A program made the translations under genes and the position numbers. This document shows, piece after piece, positions 1 to 8,357 of a DNA stretch of 63,732 bases; positions within the stretch are counted from its first letter, which is position 1, and each line of letters begins with the position of its first letter. The DNA lies in assembly GCA_018969295.1 (NCBI GenBank), contig JAGWYN010000023.1, forward strand, positions 1 through 63,732. Direction: 5' to 3'. The stretch comes from Chloroflexota bacterium (GTDB lineage: Bacteria; Chloroflexota; Anaerolineae; Caldilineales; Caldilineaceae). Under the pieces are notes generated by a model. It made no database searches. It had not been told where the DNA came from and was given only the letters and a program-made list of their open reading frames with translations.

Positions 1-1
1 C

Positions 2-967
2 GAACAGTTGGTCCAACGCCGTCATCTGGGTACAACCAGTCTGGCCGGTGAAATCGCCAGCAACGACGGCTATCTGCTCAAAAATTATCAGACCTACGGC
101 ATTCCGGTGCTCGGGATTGAACCGGCCCGCAACATTGCAGCGAAAGCCCAGGCCGATGGGATCCGTACCCTCAACCGTTTTTTTGATGCCGACGTCGGAG
201 CTGAACTGGCAGCTGCCGGTGAACAGGCCGACGTCATCCATGCCAACAATGTGCTCGCCCATGTCGCAGACCTGCATGGGGTTGTCTCCGGTCTTCGCCG
301 GTGGCTCAAAGCTGCTGGGGTCGCTGTCATCGAAGCCCCCTATCTCAAAGACACGATCGACCAGACAGAGTTCGACCAGATCTACCATGAACACCTCTGT
401 TATTTTTCGTTGACAGCTCTAAAAACGCTGTTTGCAGACCACGCTCTCAAAATTGTCGATGTCGAGCACTTGCCGATCCATGGTGGTTCGCTGCGCATCT
501 ATGTGACGCACGCAGATGCACCAGAAGCTGTCCAACCCAGTGTAGCTGCCTTGCTGGACGAAGAGCGGGAGTGGGGGGTCGCTCGCTTGGACTTTTATCG
601 CAATTTTGGCGCCAAGGTTGCACAATTGAAAACAGATTTGCGCAACTTGCTGGCGGGCATCAAAACCGCTGGCCACCGCATTGTCGTCTACGGAGCATCG
701 GCCAAGGGCAGCACCCTGCTCAACTACTTTGGGCTGGGCCAGGAAACAATCGACTACGTCGTCGATCGCAGCACGGTCAAACAAGGGCTCTATACCCCAG
801 GCACCCATCTGCAGATTGTGCCGCCAGAACGGCTGTTGGCAGACCAGCCCGACTATGTGCTGCTTTTGACCTGGAACTTTGCCGCTGAAATTCTGGAGCA
901 ACAAGCTGAATACCGCCGCCGCGGTGGCCGTTTCATTCTTCCCATCCCTACGTTGAAAGTTGTGTAG
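2..967 (+). CDS. SAM-dependent C-methyltransferase (sugar methyltransferase type), 5' end outside window
   Basis: Class I SAM methyltransferase of the NDP-hexose C-methyltransferase type. The frame is open to the left edge, so the N-terminus (normally a small zinc-binding domain plus the start of the Rossmann fold) is missing. The visible protein opens at the SAM-binding motif EIASNDGYLL, followed by GIEPA. The segment YHEHLCYFS is typical of this family. The C-terminal half has the VYGASAKGSTLLN motif of the Methyltransf_14 domain. Gene 2 begins 5 nt after the stop, which fits co-transcription with the sugar epimerases downstream. It probably methylates a deoxysugar nucleotide for the glycan made by this locus; the exact substrate cannot be read from sequence. 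Confidence 0.85.
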   Translation, partial: EQLVQRRHLGTTSLAGEIASNDGYLLKNYQTYGIPVLGIEPARNIAAKAQADGIRTLNRFFDADVGAELAAAGEQADVIHANNVLAHVADLHGVVSGLRRWLKAAGVAVIEAPYLKDTIDQTEFDQIYHEHLCYFSLTALKTLFADHALKIVDVEHLPIHGGSLRIYVTHADAPEAVQPSVAALLDEEREWGVARLDFYRNFGAKVAQLKTDLRNLLAGIKTAGHRIVVYGASAKGSTLLNYFGLGQETIDYVVDRSTVKQGLYTPGTHLQIVPPERLLADQPDYVLLLTWNFAAEILEQQAEYRRRGGRFILPIPTLKVV

Positions 968-972
968 TCCCT

Positions 973-1512
973 ATGCACTTTACCGCCGGAGATTTGGCTG
1001 GGGTCTGGGTGATCGACGTAGAGCCGCGCGGCGACCCACGCGGCTTCCTGGCCCGCACCTATTCCGTAGATACCTTTGCAGCCCACGGACTTTGTACTCG
1101 ATGGGTCCAAACCAGCACAGTCTTTAACCCGCTGGCTGGCACACTGCGTGGGATGCACCTGCAACGTGCTCCCGCTGCAGAAGTCAAAGTGGTACGCTGC
1201 ACAGCCGGTCGTGTCTACGATGTCATGCTCGATCTGCGCCCCCACTCCCCAACATTCTGTCGTTGGAGCGCAGTCGAACTTTCTGCCGACAACCGGCGTA
1301 TGGTCTATATCCCCGAAGGTCTGGCGCACGGCATGCAGACTCTGGAACCCGACAGCGAACTTTTCTATATGATGTCTGAATTTTATACACCCGCCGCAGC
1401 GACTGGCGTCCGCTGGAACGACCCGGCGTTTGCCATCGAATGGCCGCCGCCCCCAGCTACCGGCCGCGTGATTTCCCCCAAAGACCAAGAATGGCCTGAT
1501 TTCCATGTCTAA
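973..1512 (+). CDS. rfbC: dTDP-4-dehydrorhamnose 3,5-epimerase-like protein (RmlC cupin)
   Basis: Cupin-fold epimerase of 179 aa, the usual RmlC length. The motif GTLRGMHLQ (residues 56-64) carries the catalytic His62. Lys72 (AEVKVV) and His119 (LAHGM) match conserved active-site positions, and the Tyr-rich segment LFYMMSEFY supplies the catalytic-type Tyr. Known family members epimerise dTDP-4-keto-6-deoxyglucose at C3 and C5. The neighbouring C-methyltransferase and SDR suggest a branched or methylated deoxysugar route rather than plain rhamnose, so the substrate may differ. Its 3' end overlaps the next gene by 8 nt. Confidence 0.85.
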   Translation: MHFTAGDLAGVWVIDVEPRGDPRGFLARTYSVDTFAAHGLCTRWVQTSTVFNPLAGTLRGMHLQRAPAAEVKVVRCTAGRVYDVMLDLRPHSPTFCRWSAVELSADNRRMVYIPEGLAHGMQTLEPDSELFYMMSEFYTPAAATGVRWNDPAFAIEWPPPPATGRVISPKDQEWPDFHV

Positions 1513-2416
1513 AGTGCTCCTGCTGACAGGGGCAACCGGTCTGATCGGCCGCCACACAATTGCCCCGCTGCTTGCCAGCAACTACCAGATTCACGCAGTG
1601 ACCAGCCGTCCTATGGCCTACCTGCCAGAACACACCGCGTTGACCTGGCATCTGGCTGACCTGCTCGACCCCAGCCAGATTGGCCCCCTGCTGGGCAACG
1701 TCCGTCCCACCCATCTGCTGCACCTGGCCTGGTCTGTGGAAACCGGCAAATTTTGGTCGTCTGCCACCAACCTGGCCTGGGTGGAAGCCTCGCTCCGGCT
1801 GTTGCGAACTTTTGTCAGTCACGGCGGTACACGCGTGGTAGGAGCTGGTACCTGCGCTGAATATGCATGGAACCTGTCAGAATGCTGTACCCCCCAGACC
1901 CCCTTGCAACCCGCAACGCTCTACGGCACAGCCAAGCTGGCCTTGTGGCGCATGGTCGAACAGTTCGCCGAAAACTACCCTTTCAGCGCCGCCTGGGGAC
2001 GTATTTTTTCACCCTATGGGCCGAATGAACAGCCCCAGCGGCTGGTGGCAGCCACCATCCGCGCGCTGCTGTGCGGCCAAGAAGCCCACTGTTCGCACGG
2101 CAGACAGGTGCGCGACTTTTTGTACGCAGCCGATGTCGCCGCTGCTTTTGTCGCACTGCTGGACTCACCCGTCACCGGCGCACTGGATATCGCCTCCGGC
2201 GAAGGCCTCCGCGTCGCCGATCTGGTGACGGAAATCGCGGACCAGATCGGCCGGCCCGATCTGGTCCGCCTTGGCACCTTGCCAGCACCAGCCCTTGACC
2301 CCCCACAGCTGGTCGGCGACACGACCCGGTTGACCTGTGAAGTTGGCTGGAAACCCCAATTCACCCGTGCTGACGCACTTGCTCAGACCATTACCTGGTG
2401 GAGGCACCATCTATGA
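1505..2416 (+). CDS. NAD-dependent epimerase/dehydratase (extended SDR)
   Basis: Extended short-chain dehydrogenase of 303 aa. The Rossmann motif GATGLIG lies at residues 9-15 and the catalytic Tyr140 and Lys144 are in TLYGTAK. The family acts on nucleotide sugars (4-epimerases, 4,6-dehydratases, 4-ketoreductases). Its position after a C-methyltransferase and an RmlC-like epimerase suggests the terminal 4-ketoreductase of a dTDP-deoxysugar pathway; this role is inferred from order only. The gene overlaps the preceding one by 8 nt, and its TGA overlaps the next ATG (ATGA), so translational coupling is likely. Confidence 0.8.
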   Translation: MSKVLLLTGATGLIGRHTIAPLLASNYQIHAVTSRPMAYLPEHTALTWHLADLLDPSQIGPLLGNVRPTHLLHLAWSVETGKFWSSATNLAWVEASLRLLRTFVSHGGTRVVGAGTCAEYAWNLSECCTPQTPLQPATLYGTAKLALWRMVEQFAENYPFSAAWGRIFSPYGPNEQPQRLVAATIRALLCGQEAHCSHGRQVRDFLYAADVAAAFVALLDSPVTGALDIASGEGLRVADLVTEIADQIGRPDLVRLGTLPAPALDPPQLVGDTTRLTCEVGWKPQFTRADALAQTITWWRHHL

Positions 2417-3192
2417 AAATCACGATCGACACCGACCAGCAATCCCTGCAGCTGCACGACAAAGAACAGCAGCTGCCCCTTTACTCAACCGCCGCATTCG
2501 AGGCCCTTTCGGCACTTTGGCTCAAGGTGGGCTGGAATCAAAAGTACGTCTACACCTTCAGTTGGATGGGACGCCCAATCATTCAACTCCCCGAAGACCT
2601 GATTCGCGTCCAAGAAGTCATCTACCAACTGCGCCCCAATGTGATTGTCGAAACTGGGGTCGCTCATGGCGGATCGTTGATCTTTTACGCCAGTCTGCTG
2701 CGCGCGATGGGGCTGACCCACAGCCGCGTCGTTGGCGTCGATATCGAGATTCGTCCGCACAACCGGCACGCCATCGAACAACATGAATTGTACCCGGCCA
2801 TCACGTTGATCGAAGGCAACTCGACCGCCCCAGCTGTCGTCGCTCAGGTGCGTGCCTGTATCCCATCGGACGCTACAGTCCTTGTGCTGCTGGATTCCAA
2901 CCACTCGTATACCCATGTCCGCGCCGAACTGGAAGCCTACCACCCGTTGGTTTCCCCCAATTCATACATCGTCGTCACCGACAGCATCATGCAGGATTTG
3001 GCCGACGTCCCGCGCGGTCAGCCTGGCTGGACCCACGACAATCCCAGCAGGGCAGCCCTCGATTTCCTCCAGTTGCATCCTGAGTTCGTGATCGAACAGC
3101 CTGCCTGGCCGTTCAATGAAAGTCAGTTGACCCAGAACGTCACCCACTGGCCCAACGCCTGGCTGCGCCGTCTGCCTGCACAAACTCCCTGA
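2413..3192 (+). CDS. CmcI/cephalosporin-hydroxylase-family sugar O-methyltransferase
   Basis: 259 aa starting at the ATG that overlaps the upstream stop; a GTG 15 nt earlier is less likely. The SAM-binding segment ETGVAHGGS is at residues 80-88, followed by VVGVDIEIRPHN and the LLDSNHSY motif. These are signatures of PF04989, which includes CmcI and the rhamnosyl O-methyltransferases of mycobacterial glycolipids. In a glycan locus the rhamnosyl or other sugar O-methyltransferase role is the likelier one. The last 25 or so codons are duplicated about 1.58 kb downstream (see the remnant at 4691-4775), showing that the gene border took part in a recombination event. Confidence 0.8.
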   Translation: MKITIDTDQQSLQLHDKEQQLPLYSTAAFEALSALWLKVGWNQKYVYTFSWMGRPIIQLPEDLIRVQEVIYQLRPNVIVETGVAHGGSLIFYASLLRAMGLTHSRVVGVDIEIRPHNRHAIEQHELYPAITLIEGNSTAPAVVAQVRACIPSDATVLVLLDSNHSYTHVRAELEAYHPLVSPNSYIVVTDSIMQDLADVPRGQPGWTHDNPSRAALDFLQLHPEFVIEQPAWPFNESQLTQNVTHWPNAWLRRLPAQTP

Positions 3193-3313
3193 AAGGAATC
3201 CCCAACGCCATGGCTCAGCACCGACGATACCCAGCGCGTCGTGTCCATGTTCCACACCCCCAAATTCGCCGCATCCAGACCGGACAACGCCTGCGCAGGG
3301 CTGGGAATTGAGC
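3193..3313 (+). pseudogene. Degenerate 5' fragment of the GT2 gene found at 4793
   Basis: This stretch aligns by eye with the beginning of the intact GT2 gene at 4793. Both have TGAAAGGAA, CCCAACGCCATGGCT and then CAGCACCGACGATACCCAGCG, followed by matching text up to GGAATTG. The copy here lacks the equivalent of 4799-4950 (about 152 nt) and carries scattered substitutions that shift the frame. It directly follows the intact CmcI-like gene, in the same order as the partial copy plus intact gene at 4691-6094. It is therefore the left duplicate edge of an inserted segment. Confidence 0.8.
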
Positions 3314-3434
3314 CATGGTTCATTTCGTCCCCAAAATATCGTCACACCTCGACTGTTGTATTTTGTAGCAAAGATATTGACACCGCTGCGCCTCTTTTTC
3401 CCTTTTTCATCCTGTTTTGGCCAAGGTATTGATA

Positions 3435-4487
3435 ATGCAAGAAATACTGTATCAGCAACCAGCCTTTCCAGTTTTACAAAATCGCGTTTATGACACGCGT
3501 GAAGAGGCTATGAATTGCCTCACCGGCAACCTAGAAATCGTTCAGGATACTGAATCTGGGTTGATTTTTAATGCCGCTTTTCAATCTGAATTGATGCAGT
3601 ACGACGCGAACTACAACAACGAACAGGCCAACAGCCCAGCTTTTCGCAAGCATTTGGAAGAGGTAGCAAACAAAATTGAGTCCCTGCTTGGCAAAAAAAG
3701 TTTAGTGGAAGTCGGCTGCGGTAAAGGGGTGTTTCTGGAAATGTTATTGACACGAGGTGCAGATGTCGTGGGATTCGACCCGGCTTATGATGGAGATAAT
3801 CCAAGGATTGCCAAAAAACTGTTTGAACCAGGTCTTGTTCAATCCGCAAAGGGCTTGATTCTCCGACATGTGCTGGAACATGTTCAGAATCCAGTAGATT
3901 TCTTGTTTCAACTGAAAGAGTCTAACGGAGGCAAAGGACTGATTTACATAGAAGTACCCTGTTTCGATTGGATATGTCTGAAACGGGCATGGTTCGACAT
4001 TTTTTACGAACATGTGAATTACTTTCGCCTGCAAGATTTTTATCGTATGTTCAGCCAGGTAATTGATAGCGGTTATTTTTTTGGCAATCAGTATCTTTAT
4101 GTAATTGCTGATTTGGCTTCCCTGCGCAAACCCACGGCAGCCCCTGGAGACAGGGTTAGGGTTCCAGTCGATTTTCTCGATTTTTTGAACAGAACAGAAC
4201 AAAGCAGAACAGAACGGCCGGTGTGCGTTTGGGGTGCAGCGTCAAAGGGCGTGATCTTTTCTCTCTTGCAACAAAGAATGGGTATGAAGATAGATGTCGT
4301 GATCGATATAAATCCCCAAAAACAAGGCAAATATTTACCTCTTACCGGTTTGCAGGTTCAGTCGCCCGAAACAGGACTCAAAGGCTTGAATACCAACACC
4401 CCCATTTACATTATGAATTCCAACTACTCTGAGGAAATCAAGGTAATGTCAAACAACAAGTTTCGCTATATAGAAATTGACTTGTAG
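3435..4487 (+). CDS. SAM-dependent methyltransferase with C-terminal Methyltransf_14 domain, probably horizontally acquired
   Basis: 350 aa from the ATG at 3435, preceded by AAGG at a usable distance; an in-frame TTG at 3417 has no better site. SAM motif EVGCGKG lies at residues 92-98 and GFDPAYDGDNPRIAKKLF follows. HVLEHVQNP and EHVNYF are family motifs, and CVWGAASKG marks the C-terminal domain. The N-terminal segment (PVLQNRVYD, LIFNAAF) resembles family members that start with a zinc ribbon, but the usual Cys pair before GLIFN is replaced (QDTESG), so the ribbon appears lost. Base composition is visibly more AT-rich than its neighbours. It lies between two duplicated gene edges, indicating insertion into the glycan operon. 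Confidence 0.8.
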   Translation: MQEILYQQPAFPVLQNRVYDTREEAMNCLTGNLEIVQDTESGLIFNAAFQSELMQYDANYNNEQANSPAFRKHLEEVANKIESLLGKKSLVEVGCGKGVFLEMLLTRGADVVGFDPAYDGDNPRIAKKLFEPGLVQSAKGLILRHVLEHVQNPVDFLFQLKESNGGKGLIYIEVPCFDWICLKRAWFDIFYEHVNYFRLQDFYRMFSQVIDSGYFFGNQYLYVIADLASLRKPTAAPGDRVRVPVDFLDFLNRTEQSRTERPVCVWGAASKGVIFSLLQQRMGMKIDVVIDINPQKQGKYLPLTGLQVQSPETGLKGLNTNTPIYIMNSNYSEEIKVMSNNKFRYIEIDL

Positions 4488-4636
4488 ATGTATTTCTGTT
4501 TGTTTGCTGAAAAATCTGGCGAAAACGTGAATTGATTGATATGCTCTGTGTGCGTCCCCAGAGTTGACGATTACAGCTGTTCATTCGCTGAAAACAGCTG
4601 GAGATTAATAAAATTTTTACCACTGCATACAGTGTG

Positions 4637-4664
4637 TTGCGTTTGGTTAGACTCACGCTACAAT
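4637..4664 (+). promoter_or_regulatory. Predicted sigma70-type promoter upstream of the GT2 gene
   Basis: TTGCGT at 4637-4642, a 16-nt spacer and TACAAT at 4659-4664. It lies in the AT-rich insert just before the duplicated CmcI tail and would restore transcription of the GT2 gene and the downstream operon after the insertion. A short inverted repeat (CACTG CATA CAGTG, 4621-4634) sits just upstream. Confidence 0.45.
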
Positions 4665-4690
4665 CATTGTATGCGGTCTAATTTTTTGGA

Positions 4691-4775
4691 ATCAATGGCA
4701 GAGAGCCAGTTGACCCAGAACGGCACCCACTGGCCCAACACCTGGCTGCGCCGTCTGCCTGTACAGACTTTCTGA
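4691..4775 (+). pseudogene. Duplicated 3' tail of the CmcI-like methyltransferase gene
   Basis: Reads in frame as SQLTQNGTHWPNTW then LRRLPVQTF and a stop, nearly identical to the C-terminus of the intact protein ending at 3192 (SQLTQNVTHWPNAW, LRRLPAQTP). Homology starts near TCAATG and continues through the stop and the intergenic AAAGGAA into the next start codon. There is no room for a complete gene upstream. This is the right-hand duplicated edge flanking the inserted methyltransferase. Confidence 0.85.
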
Positions 4776-4792
4776 AAGGAACACCCAACGCC

Positions 4793-6094
4793 ATGGCTCC
4801 GCCACCGCCTTTCTCCAACGCGCCCCCTGGTTCCACACGTTTCATCGTCGTAGTTCCCACGCGCGAACGGTGCGACACCCTGGAATGGACGCTGCAGACC
4901 TGTGTCATGCAGGAGTATCCCAACTGCGAAATTGTGGTCAGCGACAATGCCAGCACCGACGATACCCAGCGCGTTGTGTCCATGTTCCGCGACCCCCGAA
5001 TTCGCTACATCCAGACCGGACAACGCCTGAGCATGGCTAGGAATTGGGAGTTCGCGCTCCGCCATGCCGGAGACGGCTACATCACTTTTTTGGGAGACGA
5101 CGATGGGCTGATGCCCAACGCCCTCTCTGAATTGGATCACCTGTTGCGTAGCCGTGGCATGCCCGAAGCCGTGGCCTGGCGAAAAGCAGAATACGTCTGG
5201 CCACAGTTTTGGCTTGAAGCGTTGCGCAACTATCTCTCTGTCCCCCTCGGTACCCACATCGAACGACGTCAGGCACGGGCGATGCTCGAACAGATGGCCA
5301 CCTGGCAATTTACCTATCTGCAGCTGCCCTGTCTGTACAACAGCTTTGTCGCACGCAGCGCCATCCAGCGTGCGACCGATGGAGACGGCGTTTTTTTTCA
5401 TTCCTGCATCCCAGACGTGTATTCGGCTATTGCACTGGCCAGTGTCCTCGACGAATACGACTATTCCCATCGTCCTTACACGATCAACGGGGCCTCCAAA
5501 CACAGCACCGGTGGGGCTCACTTTCTCCAGGGCAACGATGCTCCCAGTGCCAGCAAATTTCTGGCTGAAAATGACATCCCCTTTCACCCTGAACTGGCGA
5601 TGGCCCCCTGCGCCCCGATTATGGCCGCTGAATCTTTCCTGCAGGTGCGCGACCACCTCCCTCAACGCCGGCATCTGCCCGCCATCGATCTCTCTGCAAT
5701 GCTGGCTGCCGCCGCCAGCATTGCAACAGGAACTCAGCCGCAGGTCTATAAAAGCATCGCCGAGGCCATCCACATCATCGGCGAAAAAAACCGCTTGAGC
5801 GAGCTGGCAGAGCAGCTGCTGGCCCGCTATCCCAATCAACCTGCCACCCACAGCGAACTGGTGACAGGCTACCGGTTGCCCGTTCAGACCCTCTTCTTGT
5901 TCGCCAATGAGCTGGGGGTCGCCAATATCTATGATGCAGCGATAGCCTGTAAAACGATCATGGCCCTCTCCCAAGACAACCCCTTCGGCCCGCGCAACCT
6001 GCTCCAGACCAACCTCAGCCTGGCCCCCGTCTACTGGGAGAGGGCCAAGGCACGCCTGCAGCGCCGTCTGGCCCTACGCCCCAGCAAACGCTGA
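4793..6094 (+). CDS. Glycosyltransferase family 2
   Basis: 433 aa. The N-terminal GT-A domain has VVVPTRER (19-26), VVSDNASTDD (48-57) and the metal-binding acidic motif FLGDDDGLMP (99-108). The C-terminal half is not one I recognise and probably contacts the acceptor. The family transfers a sugar from a nucleotide donor with cytoplasmic active site. The start codon is preceded by AAAGGAAC and is conserved in the truncated duplicate at 3193, which supports it. It is followed 20 nt later by a GT4 gene in the same direction. Confidence 0.85.
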   Translation: MAPPPPFSNAPPGSTRFIVVVPTRERCDTLEWTLQTCVMQEYPNCEIVVSDNASTDDTQRVVSMFRDPRIRYIQTGQRLSMARNWEFALRHAGDGYITFLGDDDGLMPNALSELDHLLRSRGMPEAVAWRKAEYVWPQFWLEALRNYLSVPLGTHIERRQARAMLEQMATWQFTYLQLPCLYNSFVARSAIQRATDGDGVFFHSCIPDVYSAIALASVLDEYDYSHRPYTINGASKHSTGGAHFLQGNDAPSASKFLAENDIPFHPELAMAPCAPIMAAESFLQVRDHLPQRRHLPAIDLSAMLAAAASIATGTQPQVYKSIAEAIHIIGEKNRLSELAEQLLARYPNQPATHSELVTGYRLPVQTLFLFANELGVANIYDAAIACKTIMALSQDNPFGPRNLLQTNLSLAPVYWERAKARLQRRLALRPSKR

Positions 6095-6114
6095 ACCGGC
6101 AGGACAGGCTCACC

Positions 6115-7194
6115 ATGCAGACAATTCTTTTCAACGACAACCTCATCTCCGTCCGCGCACAACGCGGCATCGCCCGGTACTTCGGCAAAATTGTCGAAGG
6201 GGCAGGGCGCCTGCTGGGCCCTGCCGCATCGGTCTGCTCACCCGAAAGCTGGGCCTACGGACAGGCCCGCCATCTCCCTTCGCTGCGCTTCAAGGGCAGC
6301 TGGCGCTTTGGGCTGCAAGACAAAATTGCCGCGCTGGCCGCCGCTGCCCTGCACCCTGCTGTCATCTTCCACGCTTATTACGGCGATGTCAACACACGCA
6401 CAGCCCACGTCTACCCAGTCTACGACATGCTGCACGAATGGAGCGCCCCCGCCAATCACCCCTTTATCGCCCAAAAACGACGCTGTCTCCAACGGGCAGC
6501 TGCACTGCTGCCGATCAGCGAACATTCGGCCAAGGATCTGCGACACTTCTACCCCGACCTCGACCCAACCCGAATTCATCCCATCCCACTCGGCGTCGAC
6601 AGCTCGTTCTTTGTCGACTCCCCCCCACCTGCGTTGGAAGCCAGGCCCTATTTTCTTTATGTGGGCCATCGCACCCCCTACAAAAATTTTTACGCGCTGC
6701 TCGAAGCCTTTGGTCGCTCCCAGCTGGCGCGGGAGTTTGACCTCAAAGTGCTTTCCCCGCTGCAGGGTTTTTCCAGCGAAGAGCAGGCCTGCATGCAACA
6801 CTACGCCATCACACAGCAGGTCCAGCTCCTCCTCTCCCCACCAGACACCGTGTTGCGCCAACATTATGCCGGCGCATTTGCCTTTGTCTACCCCTCACGC
6901 TACGAGGGCTTTGGACTCCCCATCCTCGAAGCCTTCGCCAGCAGAACCCTGGTCTGCACCTCCAATCTCTCTTCGATGCCAGAACTGGGCGGGACGGCGG
7001 CTCTGTATTTTGACCCGCAGTCGGTGGAGTCGATCGCCGCCTGTCTGCTGCAGGCCGTTGCCCTGACACCCCTAGAGCGCCAGCAGCGGATCGAACAGGG
7101 GGTAGAACGGGCACGGTTCTATTCGTGGGAACGCTGTATCCTCCGCACCCTCGCCGTGCTGCGCCACCTGGCTGAACCCGGAGCCTCCCAATGA
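6115..7194 (+). CDS. Glycosyltransferase family 4 (GT-B fold)
   Basis: 359 aa. The C-terminal GT-B domain begins near YFLYVGHRTPYKNF and has the donor-binding motif YPSRYEGFGLPILEAF, the E(x7)E signature of retaining GT4 enzymes. The N-terminal acceptor domain has GIARYFGKI and the HPIPLGVD element that precedes the second domain. It probably adds one sugar of the lipid-linked repeat unit. Its stop overlaps the next ATG (ATGA at 7191-7194), so it is coupled to the GT10-like gene. Confidence 0.85.
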   Translation: MQTILFNDNLISVRAQRGIARYFGKIVEGAGRLLGPAASVCSPESWAYGQARHLPSLRFKGSWRFGLQDKIAALAAAALHPAVIFHAYYGDVNTRTAHVYPVYDMLHEWSAPANHPFIAQKRRCLQRAAALLPISEHSAKDLRHFYPDLDPTRIHPIPLGVDSSFFVDSPPPALEARPYFLYVGHRTPYKNFYALLEAFGRSQLAREFDLKVLSPLQGFSSEEQACMQHYAITQQVQLLLSPPDTVLRQHYAGAFAFVYPSRYEGFGLPILEAFASRTLVCTSNLSSMPELGGTAALYFDPQSVESIAACLLQAVALTPLERQQRIEQGVERARFYSWERCILRTLAVLRHLAEPGASQ

Positions 7195-8291
7195 ACCCGT
7201 GGGTCGTTTTCGACATGGAGCATCCGCTGGCACGCCAGAACCGCTGTTTTTCTGACAGACCAGGAGGCCCCCCTGCCGACGATTATCTCACCGCCATGAC
7301 CTATGCGCTGCAGCGTGCCGCCGAATCGCACGGATTTCGCCCCATCACCGCCGACCTCTTCGCAGCCACAGCGACACCCCCTCGCGCTGCATACTTGTTC
7401 TCGCATATGACGACCTCGCTGACCCCGGCATTGCTGGCCCAAGGAATCAACCCAACCCTCTGTTTTTCGGTCGAGTCGCCGCTCACTGCGAAACGTTTCT
7501 ACCACGACCTGCGCCGGCAGGTCGCCCCCTTCCAACAGGCCTATCTCTTCGCCGGAGCCCTGCCCCGGCTGCAAGGGTTGCAGACCGCCGGCCACAGACT
7601 GTATATTGCGATGGAAAGCCGCCAGCGCCTGCCCCTGATTCCCTGGAATACACGCCGATTTCTCACCTTGATCAACAGCAACAAACGTGCAGGCAGCATC
7701 GCCCCCGGCCTGCCGGCCAGCCAACGTTGGCGATCCGAAGCGCTCTACCAGGGGCTGCGCCTGATCGACCCCCTGCTGCGCGGGCGCGAACTTTATGTCG
7801 ACCGGCTGGAGGCCATCCACCATTTTGCCCGCTACCCAGATTTTCACCTCTACGGCTATGGCTGGGAACAGCCCGTCCACCACGCCCGCACAGCGATCCA
7901 GCAGGCTGTTCGACGCGCCTGGCAGGGAGAGATCGCAGCCGGTATTCGGGCCAAACGCACACTCCTCAGCCACTATCGCTTTGCAATCTGTTTTGAAAAT
8001 ACTGTTTTCCCAGGCTATCTGACCGAAAAGCTCTTCGATTGCCTGCTGGCTGGCTGTATCCCAATCTATTGGGGAGATCCCACCGTGGCTGCCCAGATCC
8101 CGTCCGAGCTGTGGATCGACTATCGCCAATTTGCTTCGTTGGCCGAGTTGGATGCATTCTTATGGCAGATCAGCCCGGCAGAAGCCCAGCGCTTTCTGGA
8201 AGCAGCCGGAGATTTTCTGGCCAGCCAAGCGTTCGAACCCTATCTGGCCGAAACGTTCGCAGCCCGGCTGCTCCGCCATCTCTGCGCGTGA
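7191..8291 (+). CDS. GT10-like (fucosyltransferase-type) glycosyltransferase
   Basis: 366 aa. The decisive motif is FAICFENTVFPGYLTEKLFD followed by CLLAGCIPIYWGD near residues 263-295. This corresponds to the FEN(S/T)...GY.TEK...A...G.VPIYWG signature of GT10 alpha-1,3-fucosyltransferases and relatives. The N-terminal half is divergent and carries little recognisable homology. Donor identity (GDP-fucose in characterised relatives) is not proven here, and no GDP-fucose synthesis genes are in the window. The gene is coupled upstream by an ATGA overlap. Confidence 0.75.
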   Translation: MNPWVVFDMEHPLARQNRCFSDRPGGPPADDYLTAMTYALQRAAESHGFRPITADLFAATATPPRAAYLFSHMTTSLTPALLAQGINPTLCFSVESPLTAKRFYHDLRRQVAPFQQAYLFAGALPRLQGLQTAGHRLYIAMESRQRLPLIPWNTRRFLTLINSNKRAGSIAPGLPASQRWRSEALYQGLRLIDPLLRGRELYVDRLEAIHHFARYPDFHLYGYGWEQPVHHARTAIQQAVRRAWQGEIAAGIRAKRTLLSHYRFAICFENTVFPGYLTEKLFDCLLAGCIPIYWGDPTVAAQIPSELWIDYRQFASLAELDAFLWQISPAEAQRFLEAAGDFLASQAFEPYLAETFAARLLRHLCA

Positions 8292-8357
8292 GGTAGGCCT
8301 GTGAGCGACAACAAGAGTGCGTAGCGACGACTGGAATTCGATTGCGAGACGGCACAC

